Below, piece after piece: positions 1 to 6,101 of a stretch of DNA of 9,571 nucleotides. The notes under the pieces are model-generated. The model worked only from the letters and a program-made list of their open reading frames with translations, was not told where the DNA came from and made no database searches. The DNA comes from Candidatus Hydrothermarchaeota archaeon (GTDB lineage Archaea > Hydrothermarchaeota > Hydrothermarchaeia > Hydrothermarchaeales > WAQR01): positions 1-9,571 of the forward strand of contig WAQR01000215.1 of assembly GCA_015520145.1 (NCBI GenBank), in the 5' to 3' direction. The position numbers and the translations under genes were made by a program. Every line of letters begins with the position of its first letter. Within the stretch, counting starts at the first letter, position 1.

Positions 1-44
1 GGGAGTTCGGTGAGGCAGTTGCCGGCAGTATACTGGAGAAATAG
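1..44 (+). CDS. C-terminal end of an upstream gene (partial)
   Basis: An open frame enters the window and ends at TAG 42-44, giving the 13-residue tail EFGEAVAGSILEK. The product cannot be identified from so few residues. NorD-like VWA genes are usually preceded by a MoxR/NorQ/CbbQ-type AAA+ ATPase gene, so that is the natural guess for this one, but nothing in the 13 residues proves it. The other two frames are not obviously coding, but the stretch is too short for a firm decision. Confidence 0.5.
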   Translation, partial: EFGEAVAGSILEK

Positions 45-91
45 AAAAGTTTTTAAGTTGAGTCAGGCAACAGCATTTCCAGGCAAATTAA

Positions 92-124
92 ATGAAATAA
101 TTATGAAATATTTATGAAATAATT
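92..124. repeat. Three tandem 11-bp units in the leader of the VWA gene
   Basis: The unit ATGAAATAATT occurs at 92-102 and 114-124, with ATGAAATATTT (one change) between them at 103-113. The array lies 33-65 bases before the start of the VWA gene. It contains the only good TATA-like stretch there (AAATATTTAT, about 106-115), which is correctly placed for transcription to begin near 138. The period is close to one helical turn. The array may be part of the promoter or a regulator site, or simple AT-rich slippage. Confidence 0.75.
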
Positions 125-156
125 ACAGTAAAAGTAAGGTAAGTAAGGAATGTACA

Positions 157-2535
157 ATGGTCAGCAAAGACGAATACAAAGAAAAAGTCAGAACAGAGCT
201 TTTTAAAATCCTTGGAAGGTCCACTTTTGGTAAGGACGTCATCGAGCAGAGATTTACAGGTGTCCATTTTGCACGGGGGCTTCGGAGCATAGACGAAGCA
301 GTTGAAAGCATTATAACCCTTGACCCACAAGTAAAAAAAGAGGTCTATAAACTTGGAAAGAAATTAGCAAAGATCGATTCTGAGATGGCGTTTCATTATT
401 TTAGAACTGCGGCAGATGCCATAAACCATTTCAATTTCGAGGATATGCAAAAGTGGGTGGATAAAGGGATTATGTTTTATGAAAGATATGGAATCGTCCC
501 TGCAAGGAATTTTTTTAAAGGCATTACAAGAGAGACAATCGAGGAGATCCATTCTGTCGGGCTGGATTTGGAGAAAATAAACAGGGTCCTCAGTATCTAT
601 GTCGATGCGTTAAGTGGAGGGAGGCTTAAGATAACTGGTACCAGGGAAGATATTTACACAGATACCAGGACAATATTCCTGCCAGACAATATATCTGAAC
701 TCGATAAAAAAGAGGATAATTTTCTTATCTACAAGGTGATTGCAGCACACAAGTATGGACAGCTTAGATATAGGAGTTTTGATATAAATCCGAAAAAGAT
801 TGAGGGCACACTGAGGGAGCTAAATAAAAGATACGGCAGAGAAGAACTGGAAGGTGTTTCAGGACTTGAAAAGTTCATTAACATGTTTCCTCAAAGGAAA
901 CTTGCAATTGATATCTTCAATATCGTTGAGAACACAAGGGTTGAGAAGTATCTAAGACAGGAGTTCAAGGGGCTTGGTAGGGATCTTGATAAGGTATTAA
1001 ACGATGTTGTCTGGAAAAACAGGCCAGATTTTACAGATCTGTCAGATAAGGAGATAGTGATTGAAGGGGTTTTGCAAAAACTGTTAAAAGGCAGGACAAA
1101 AAAAGGTTTTCCAGAAGAGTGGAAAAAGACGGTCGATGAGTGCTGTTCTATTGTCAATGATATGCTCAAATCAAGGGCAACGGTTGAGGATTCTGTGGCT
1201 GCCACAGCCAGGATATATGCCCTTTTGGAGGAGAGACTTGGTGGCGTAGGTTATTCCGGGGTGCCGGAGGTGCTGTTTAGAGGGAATGTGAGGCCGAGGA
1301 GGGTAACAGCCGCTTTGAAAGAGACCGAAAGCGAGCTTACTTTAAAGATGAAAAAACTTTTAGAAGAACTTGATGTCGAGATACCAGATGACCTCGAGGG
1401 CAGGATTATAGAAGTAAAAAACGAGGTTCTAGACCCGCTACAGCACACCGCACCGCTGGAATTCCTTGCAAAGTTGAATGTTGACATACCAGATGAGATC
1501 TGGGAAAAGATAAAAAAGGAGATAGAAAGGCGGCTTGGAGAGCTTGGCGAGATAGATGCAAGCCTCTTAACCAAGGTCCTGGACAGTGCCGGGAGGATGG
1601 TGCGGGCAGAGATAGAGGCAGGGGAGACCACCTTCCAGGTCGAGCTCACTGAAGAGGATATGGAAGGCGCATACCTCTATGACGAATGGGACTATAAGAT
1701 GGGTCACTACAGGGCAAAGTGGTGTGCGTTAAGAGAGAAATATGTCAAAAAAGGCAATGAAGTATTTGTGGATAAGACCCTTGAGAAATATATCGGACTT
1801 GTCCATCTTATCAGGAGACAGTTCGAGATGCTAAGACCGCAATACAGGAAATTGAAAAGGCAGTTCTACGGCGAGGAGATCGATATAGATGCATTTATCG
1901 AGGCAAAGGCAGATATGAGGGCAGGCGTTACTCCTTCTGAAAAACTGTATATAAAGACCGACAAAAGGGAGCGGGATATCGCTGTTGCGTTCCTTGTGGA
2001 TTTGAGCGGTTCTACGACTGGCTGGGTAATAGAGACCGAGAAAGAGGCCCTGGTGCTCATGTGCGAGGCGTTGCAGATTTTGGGCGATAAGTATGCGATA
2101 TTCGGGTTCTCTGGAAGGACGAGGAAACAGTGCGATTTTTACAGGATAAAGGATTTCGAGGAAACGTATTCCACAGAGATAAAGGCACGGATATCAGGGA
2201 TGGACGCATTAGATTATACCAGGATGGGTCCGCCCATCAGGCATTTAAATAACATCCTGGAAGAAGAATCTGCCAAGATCAAGATAATGATAATCCTAAG
2301 TGATGGAAAACCTGAGGATTTCGACGAGTATAAAGGAGAAGTCGGTATCGAGGATACGAGAAAGGCGTTGATAGAGGCGAAGAGGAAGCATATACGTCCG
2401 TTTTGCATTACAATTGATAAGGAGGCAAAAGATTATATATCGCGGATGTATGGGGATGTGAGTTTTATTATCCTGGATGATGTAAAAGACCTGCCGAGAA
2501 AACTCCCTGAAGTGTACAGGAAGCTTACTACATAG
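157..2535 (+). CDS. NorD/CobT-like von Willebrand factor A domain protein
   Basis: A 792-aa cytoplasmic protein with no signal peptide or membrane segment. Residues 1 to about 600 are largely helical and highly charged, and include an ENTRVEKYL segment (near residue 257) like the conserved E-x-R-x-E region of NorD-type proteins. The C-terminal VWA domain (about 610-790) has a complete MIDAS metal site: D615-x-S617-x-S619, T688 in YTRMGPP and D716 in LSDGKP. Family members (NorD, CbbO, CobT) work with MoxR/NorQ-type AAA+ ATPases to load or activate metalloenzymes; the gene ending at 44 may encode that partner. The ATG at 157 is preceded by AAGGA (145-149, 7 bases away). Family assignment is firm; the target enzyme is unknown, as no norB/norC, rubisco or cobalt chelatase gene is visible. 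A 177-bp gap to the next likely start suggests a transcription break after it. Confidence 0.85.
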   Translation: MVSKDEYKEKVRTELFKILGRSTFGKDVIEQRFTGVHFARGLRSIDEAVESIITLDPQVKKEVYKLGKKLAKIDSEMAFHYFRTAADAINHFNFEDMQKWVDKGIMFYERYGIVPARNFFKGITRETIEEIHSVGLDLEKINRVLSIYVDALSGGRLKITGTREDIYTDTRTIFLPDNISELDKKEDNFLIYKVIAAHKYGQLRYRSFDINPKKIEGTLRELNKRYGREELEGVSGLEKFINMFPQRKLAIDIFNIVENTRVEKYLRQEFKGLGRDLDKVLNDVVWKNRPDFTDLSDKEIVIEGVLQKLLKGRTKKGFPEEWKKTVDECCSIVNDMLKSRATVEDSVAATARIYALLEERLGGVGYSGVPEVLFRGNVRPRRVTAALKETESELTLKMKKLLEELDVEIPDDLEGRIIEVKNEVLDPLQHTAPLEFLAKLNVDIPDEIWEKIKKEIERRLGELGEIDASLLTKVLDSAGRMVRAEIEAGETTFQVELTEEDMEGAYLYDEWDYKMGHYRAKWCALREKYVKKGNEVFVDKTLEKYIGLVHLIRRQFEMLRPQYRKLKRQFYGEEIDIDAFIEAKADMRAGVTPSEKLYIKTDKRERDIAVAFLVDLSGSTTGWVIETEKEALVLMCEALQILGDKYAIFGFSGRTRKQCDFYRIKDFEETYSTEIKARISGMDALDYTRMGPPIRHLNNILEEESAKIKIMIILSDGKPEDFDEYKGEVGIEDTRKALIEAKRKHIRPFCITIDKEAKDYISRMYGDVSFIILDDVKDLPRKLPEVYRKLTT

Positions 2536-2631
2536 ATATATAGAGCTGTGCTTGGAGGGTTTTGTTCTGGAAGAGAGTGGTTGTGTAGTGTTGTGTTGTA
2601 GTGGCTGGATAAGATACGACTCCCACAGGAA

Positions 2632-2644
2632 GGTTTTTATAACC
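2632..2644 (+). promoter_or_regulatory. Candidate archaeal promoter (TATA-like element)
   Basis: GGTTTTTATAACC is TATA-like, with flanking GGTT and AACC forming a small inverted repeat. It lies about 70-80 bases before the ATG at 2713. A start near 2665 would leave a leader of about 48 bases that keeps the Shine-Dalgarno sequence. It is the best TATA match in the gap 2536-2712 and would drive the cluster running to moaE. The start site is inferred from the usual ~25-base spacing. Confidence 0.5.
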
Positions 2645-2651
2645 TGTGTAC

Positions 2652-2699
2652 CAGGTAATTAATTTTAATCAGGTAATTAGATAGGTAGTCAGATAATCT
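2652..2699. repeat. Direct repeats of CAGGTAATTA in the leader of the 2713 gene
   Basis: CAGGTAATTA occurs perfectly at 2652-2661 and 2670-2679 (18 bases apart), and a weaker relative CAGATAATCT follows at 2690-2699. They sit between the candidate TATA element and the ribosome binding site. This arrangement suits repressor binding, but chance in AT-rich DNA is not excluded. Confidence 0.55.
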
Positions 2700-2712
2700 G
2701 GAAGTGAGAATC

Positions 2713-3195
2713 ATGAGTAAGGAACAGGAAAAAATCAAAGATATGATTGAGAAATGGACAAATGAAGAAGGGATATTTAAAGAAGAAAAATTCAATGACA
2801 TGGCATATTTTCATTTCATTGTGGAATACCCTGAAAAAAGGCATGTTAATATTTTCCAGCCTAAAGAGAGAAACGACAGCATTCTTATTTTAAGCGGAAT
2901 AAATCTTGACGAGGAATTTATGAAAAGACTAAACAAACTGGATAAAAAAGAGAGGCAGGACTTCATGTGGGATCTCAGGCTCGGACTGCTTTTCAGGGAC
3001 GACCAGTTTCGCATAGTCCCAGATGTGGAAAGGATACAAAGGATTCAGTTCACAAGGACGATTTACTACGACGAGCTAACCAAAGGAAAACTGATGAATG
3101 CATTAAACGATAATTTCAAAAGCTTCCTCTTTGTAATGTGGAAGTTTCAGCAAAAGTTCGGAGAGCTGGCACAAAGAGAGGCTGAAAATGAGTGA
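2713..3195 (+). CDS. Conserved hypothetical protein, possibly DUF2299-like
   Basis: A 160-aa soluble, charged protein with no signal peptide and no cysteines. The predicted pattern is an N-terminal helix (KEQEKIKDMIEKW), then strands (AYFHFIVEY, HVNIFQP, SILILSG), a helical middle (FMKRLNKLDKKERQDFMWDL), another strand (QFRIVPDV) and a C-terminal helix. That order recalls the YbjN/secretion-chaperone-like fold. I associate it tentatively with the archaeal family DUF2299, whose function is unknown. ATG 2713 is preferred to the in-frame GTG at 2704 because GGAAGTGA (2700-2707) is well placed 5 bases before the ATG. It is the first gene of the cluster running to moaE, and its stop codon overlaps the ribosome binding site of the next gene, so translation is probably coupled. 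I do not know its role. Confidence 0.75.
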   Translation: MSKEQEKIKDMIEKWTNEEGIFKEEKFNDMAYFHFIVEYPEKRHVNIFQPKERNDSILILSGINLDEEFMKRLNKLDKKERQDFMWDLRLGLLFRDDQFRIVPDVERIQRIQFTRTIYYDELTKGKLMNALNDNFKSFLFVMWKFQQKFGELAQREAENE

Positions 3196-3207
3196 GGTGT
3201 TGGTACT

Positions 3208-3489
3208 TTGTTAGAAAAGAAGACCAGGATAAGGATTGTCGGACATGTTCTTGAGAGGGGATTTATATTCAAACTCTCTGAAGCGATTAAGGACATAGAT
3301 GTTGAGGTCATGCATGTCGATGTCTCTTTCGCAGCACTAAAGGCAGGTATTGAGGAGAAGATGCCGTCTGTGATGAAGTTTTACCTGGTAGGGACGGACG
3401 AGAACAGGCGCAGTGCACTTAAAAAAATAGAGGAGATCTCAAAGGAGACAGAGTGTACAATAGACTCTATTAGCGAAAAGGTCGATTGA
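3208..3489 (+). CDS. Small alpha/beta protein of unknown function, ACT/NIL-like
   Basis: A 93-aa protein starting at TTG 3208. GAGGTG at 3194-3199 overlaps the previous stop codon and lies 8 bases before the start; no ATG or GTG suits it better. Predicted strands and helices alternate: strand (TRIRIVGHV), helix (FKLSEAIKDI), strand (VEVMHVDVSFAAL), strand (SVMKFYLVG), helix (ENRRSALKKIEEISKE) and strand (CTIDSIS). This beta-alpha-beta-beta-alpha-beta order is that of the ferredoxin-like fold used by small ACT or NIL ligand-binding domains. It has one cysteine and no obvious catalytic motif. It lies 12 bp downstream of the 2713 gene's stop and 23 bp before the next gene, suggesting it functions with the protein at 3513. 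The coding call is firm; the fold is an inference from pattern only. Confidence 0.75.
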   Translation: MLEKKTRIRIVGHVLERGFIFKLSEAIKDIDVEVMHVDVSFAALKAGIEEKMPSVMKFYLVGTDENRRSALKKIEEISKETECTIDSISEKVD

Positions 3490-3512
3490 AGGCTTGACGG
3501 GTGGTTGGACTT

Positions 3513-4412
3513 ATGAAAGCACAGCTCACATTAACTCCAGCAGAATCTAAAAGGCTGATAGCCATGGCAGTAAAAGAGCATCCCGCTGTTAAAAAGGCAC
3601 TAAAAGAGGGTATTGTTGCTATTGGTCTTGGGCTTACAAACTCTTTTGTGGTAGAGGAAATCCTGGGGGAGGAGATTGAAAAGGAGCGGTACGTTGCCGG
3701 GTTCATTGATGAGAGAGGTGCATGTGTTGTACCTGAATCCAGAAGGCTGAAAGATGTCGTGCTCGAGAAGGGAAAAAGAAGAGACGAGAGAGTGGCAGAC
3801 GCAGTAAAACGTATGAAAAATACAGATGTCTTTATCAAAGGTGCAAACGCCATCGACCCTGAAGGTATGGCTGGTGTCATGATGGCAAGTCCTCTCGGAG
3901 GTACAATAGCTACCCTCGGCATCCTCAAGGCGCGGGGCACACGTATCATAATCCCTGTGGGGCTTGAGAAGCTTATCCCGCACTCGATAAACGATATCTC
4001 AACACTGACAGGTATCTATGAGATGGATTATTCCAATGGAATCCCGGTCGGGATAATGCCTGTTTGTGGAGAGCTTATTACAGAAATCGAGGCATTTGAT
4101 ATCCTGACAGGGACGGAAGCAGTCCCGATAGGTTCTGGAGGTGTTGGGAATGCCTATGGTTCGAAGACCTTCCTTTTAACAGGTAGTGACTTGGGGATAA
4201 AAAAGGCAGTTGAGATTGTAAAATCAATAAAGGGCGAAACTGAAGTAAGGCCACCAAGAGGAAACTGCATGGACTGCGAATTCGACCACTGTCCGATGAG
4301 ACGAAAAGACGAGAATACTAAGCGTGATACCCACCTCGGTTTTTCGTCGAACCAGAGACGAAAAGGCGAGAATACTAAGCGTGATACCCATCTCGACTTT
4401 AAGACGAAGTAA
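3513..4412 (+). CDS. Conserved protein of unknown function with C-terminal CxxCx4C motif and repeat-derived tail
   Basis: A 299-aa soluble protein from ATG 3513 (preceded by GGTGG at 3500-3504); an in-frame GTG at 3501 is possible but lacks a clear ribosome site. The N-terminus (LTPAESKRLIAMAVKEHPAVKKALKEG) is followed by a glycine-rich strand-turn (IVAIGLGLTNSFV), then DVFIKGANAIDPEG and PLGGTIATLGILKARG. These recall substrate-binding loops of the RpiA/DeoR-sensor (ISOCOT) fold, where a G-x-N-x-I-D-x-E-G segment occurs, but I cannot prove homology. Near the end C252-x2-C255-x4-C260 could bind metal or an Fe-S cluster. From R263 to K299 the protein is made of two 19-codon units encoded by the hairpin repeat at 4299-4395, so the ancestral end was probably near M262. 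It lies 16 bp upstream of moaD in the same cluster. Function unknown; a sulfur- or cofactor-related role is only suggested by position. Confidence 0.75.
   Translation: MKAQLTLTPAESKRLIAMAVKEHPAVKKALKEGIVAIGLGLTNSFVVEEILGEEIEKERYVAGFIDERGACVVPESRRLKDVVLEKGKRRDERVADAVKRMKNTDVFIKGANAIDPEGMAGVMMASPLGGTIATLGILKARGTRIIIPVGLEKLIPHSINDISTLTGIYEMDYSNGIPVGIMPVCGELITEIEAFDILTGTEAVPIGSGGVGNAYGSKTFLLTGSDLGIKKAVEIVKSIKGETEVRPPRGNCMDCEFDHCPMRRKDENTKRDTHLGFSSNQRRKGENTKRDTHLDFKTK
4299..4400. repeat. Two copies of a 40-bp hairpin-forming repeat inside a gene
   Basis: Copy 1 is 4299-4338 and copy 2 is 4356-4395, matching at 38 of 40 bases with a period of 57 bp (19 codons, in frame). The arm GACGAAAAGACGAG (4300-4313) is nearly complementary to CTCGGTTTTTCGTC (4335-4348): 12 pairs, one G-U and one mismatch around a 21-base loop. 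The same right arm can pair instead with GACGAAAAGGCGAG (4357-4370) around an 8-base loop. Copy 2 has a decayed right arm (CTCGACTTT, 4392-4400) that still pairs at 8 of 9 positions with 4362-4370. The layout resembles a REP/MITE-like dispersed palindromic element that inserted and duplicated. No transposase is present. Confidence 0.85.
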
Positions 4413-4428
4413 TCAGGACGGTAGAATC

Positions 4429-4701
4429 ATGGTGCAGGTGAAATTTTTCGCGGGATTTAAGGAGAAACTGGGCAGAGGGAAGATTGAGATTGACATCGAG
4501 CACGAGGTTCCACTTGCAGGATTTATCCAGAAGTTAAAAAATGAAATCCCTGAGATAGAGGAACTGATTGAGAAAGGCAACGCAATCATTGCAGTAGACC
4601 AGGAGGTGGGCAGTGATGATACAACTGTCAAATCCAACAGCGAGGTTGCCATCTTCCCACCGGTCTCTGGAGGTTATGGAGGTCAGGATAAATATGACTG
4701 A
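4429..4701 (+). CDS. moaD: Molybdopterin synthase small subunit MoaD with C-terminal extension
   Basis: A 90-aa beta-grasp (ubiquitin-like) sulfur carrier. MoaD is normally adenylated by a MoeB-type enzyme on its terminal Gly-Gly, thiocarboxylated, and donates sulfur to precursor Z in complex with MoaE to form molybdopterin. The family signature is clear: the N-terminal strand VQVKFFAGFKEKLG, then IIAVDQE and the terminal VAIFPPVSGG. The diglycine at G81-G82 falls where E. coli MoaD ends, but the frame continues for eight residues (YGGQDKYD), with a second diglycine at G84-G85. The tail would have to be removed before activation, or the protein works differently. ATG 4429 is chosen over upstream GTG codons because it begins exactly at the first family strand; AGGA at 4415-4418 is a weak ribosome site. 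The end overlaps moaE by 8 bp. Confidence 0.9.
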   Translation: MVQVKFFAGFKEKLGRGKIEIDIEHEVPLAGFIQKLKNEIPEIEELIEKGNAIIAVDQEVGSDDTTVKSNSEVAIFPPVSGGYGGQDKYD

Positions 4702-5116
4702 GGTAAGGATACAGAGTGGGGATTTTTCGATAGAAGAAGAGATAAAAAAAGTGAAGTCCAAATCCAAAAGGATAGGAGGAATTGTAACGTTTCTGGGTAC
4801 TGCCAGAGACTTCTCAAGAGGCAAAGAGATAAGAAAACTGGTATTTGAACACTATCCCGGGATGACCCAGAAAAAACTCGAGGAGTTGAGGGAGAATGCC
4901 TTAAACAGATTTGATATAATCGAGGTTTCGATCATACACAGGAGAGGGGAGATTGATATTGGAGAAAACATCGTTTTAATCATCGCCGCAGCAGAACACA
5001 GGGCAGATGCCTTCAAGGCATGTATCTGGCTCATTGACGAGCTCAAAAAAGTGGTTCCGATATGGAAAAAGGAAATAACAGAAGACGGTGACGTATGGGT
5101 GGAGGAGAATCCCTAA
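4694..5116 (+). CDS. moaE: Molybdopterin synthase catalytic subunit MoaE
   Basis: A 140-aa cytoplasmic enzyme that, as a heterotetramer with two MoaD, inserts two sulfurs into cyclic pyranopterin monophosphate to make molybdopterin for Mo or W enzymes. Family residues are in place: R38 in the LGTARD loop, H102-R103 in AAEHRADAFKA, and lysines K118 and K125 in ELKKVVPIWKKE, corresponding by position and 7-residue spacing to the catalytic K119 and K126 of E. coli MoaE; the ending GDVWVEENP also matches. The frame is open further upstream, but ATG 4694 starts the first family strand (TEVRIQSGDFS) and has GGAGGT (4678-4683) 10 bases before it. It overlaps the end of moaD by 8 bp, so the two are translationally coupled. 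It is complete and normal in length. Confidence 0.93.
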   Translation: MTEVRIQSGDFSIEEEIKKVKSKSKRIGGIVTFLGTARDFSRGKEIRKLVFEHYPGMTQKKLEELRENALNRFDIIEVSIIHRRGEIDIGENIVLIIAAAEHRADAFKACIWLIDELKKVVPIWKKEITEDGDVWVEENP

Positions 5117-5159
5117 ATTCTCTGTTTTGTGCGTATCTTGTGTTCATCCAGATTTGCAT

Positions 5160-6101
5160 CTATAAATCAAAGGTCTTGGTTATAAATTCGCATTGATTGC
5201 AGACAGGCAGTTTTTCAAATTCATGGTTGATATGTATCTCTCTAAGTCTGTTTAAGTTTTCGCCATTCCAGATATCGATTATACGTTCCCTGTTGACATC
5301 CCCGAAATTCAGCTCACAGTTAATGTCCACACAACAGACTGTTACAGACCCGTCCCACATAACTATCAATCTCTTCCAGAAAAATTCACATGCATGAGTC
5401 TTTTTATCCTCTTTATTGACAGACAGGTCATCTATATCCTTATATGTGTAACATGGAAGTATATTCACCCTGTCTACTTTACCTTTCCAGTAATTCCTGA
5501 TATCTTTGATTTCGTCCTTTGTCATCTCCATGGCAACAGCATTTATCAGGATGCGTGGTTTAGCAAGACCTCTGGCTTTTTTTAAATCATTTAGACGGCT
5601 TACGTTCTCTGTCACGTTCTTAAGTGTCCCGCCAACCCTTCTGATTCTCTTATATCTCTCTTCGTCTATACTGTCTATCGAGAATATTATGTAATCCAGA
5701 CCAGATTCAATTGCCTCTATTGCCTTTTTCTCATCTAACAATTGCCCGTTGGTAATAAAACCGACATTCCTACACCCTTTTTCCTTGGCATATCTCACCA
5801 TGTCGAATATCTCAGGGTGTAGTAGTGATTCTCCGTATCGGTTCAACTGGAGATTGGAGAGGTCGTATTCGCACACTTCATCTATCATCTTTTTAAAAAG
5901 TTTAAAATCCATATATCCCTTTTTCCTTGTGAGGCTTCTTCTGGCACACATAATGCAGTTCATATTACAGTGGTTCGTCAGTTCAACATGCAGGTGGAGG
6001 GGCGTCTCTGGAACTCTCAAAAACCTGATTCTTTCAAGAGATTTTTCAATACCTAAAAGATATCCAAGTTCAAGGGCTCTGCGTTTTAATTTCAACTGCA
6101 T
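5160..6101 (-). CDS. Radical SAM enzyme with SPASM/twitch-like C-terminal cysteines
   Basis: A 313-aa protein read from ATG at 6101, with GGTGAT (6106-6111) 4 bases upstream on the minus strand; an in-frame GTG at 6110 is less likely. The radical SAM cluster motif is C45-x3-C49-x2-C52 (CNMNCIMC) after a typical LHLHVELTNH strand. The GGE-like S-adenosylmethionine motif is YGES (residues 89-92), and ITNGQLL follows. The C-terminal part has C238, C256-C257, C262, C301 and C304, with WDGSVTVCC and LPVCNQC, matching the auxiliary Fe-S region of SPASM/twitch enzymes (peptide maturases, anaerobic sulfatase-maturing enzymes and others). The substrate is unknown. The gene is convergent with moaE (43 bp between stops) and divergent from a sulfatase-fold gene. 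An anaerobic sulfatase-maturing role was considered but the neighbour lacks the target motif. Fe-S dependence fits an anaerobe. Confidence 0.85.
   Translation of the reverse strand: MQLKLKRRALELGYLLGIEKSLERIRFLRVPETPLHLHVELTNHCNMNCIMCARRSLTRKKGYMDFKLFKKMIDEVCEYDLSNLQLNRYGESLLHPEIFDMVRYAKEKGCRNVGFITNGQLLDEKKAIEAIESGLDYIIFSIDSIDEERYKRIRRVGGTLKNVTENVSRLNDLKKARGLAKPRILINAVAMEMTKDEIKDIRNYWKGKVDRVNILPCYTYKDIDDLSVNKEDKKTHACEFFWKRLIVMWDGSVTVCCVDINCELNFGDVNRERIIDIWNGENLNRLREIHINHEFEKLPVCNQCEFITKTFDL

Noticed and set aside
3470..3949. 159-codon minus-strand open frame
   Set aside because: It is antisense to the conserved 3513 gene, with Ser/Pro-rich shadow composition.
4299..4395. Short CRISPR array
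   Set aside because: Only two repeat copies with a 17-bp gap, the repeats are translated in frame, and the gap is itself part of a palindrome. No cas genes are nearby.
4324..4428. Upstream extension of MoaD from a GTG at 4324
   Set aside because: The added residues come from the hairpin repeat read in another frame and overlap the preceding gene. MoaD homology starts at ATG 4429.
4613..4693. Upstream extension of MoaE
   Set aside because: It lies wholly inside moaD and adds residues not found in the family; ATG 4694 has a good ribosome site.
5117..5159. Bidirectional terminator between convergent moaE and the radical SAM gene
   Set aside because: No clear hairpin or long T-run is visible in the 43 bp, so it is not listed as a feature.
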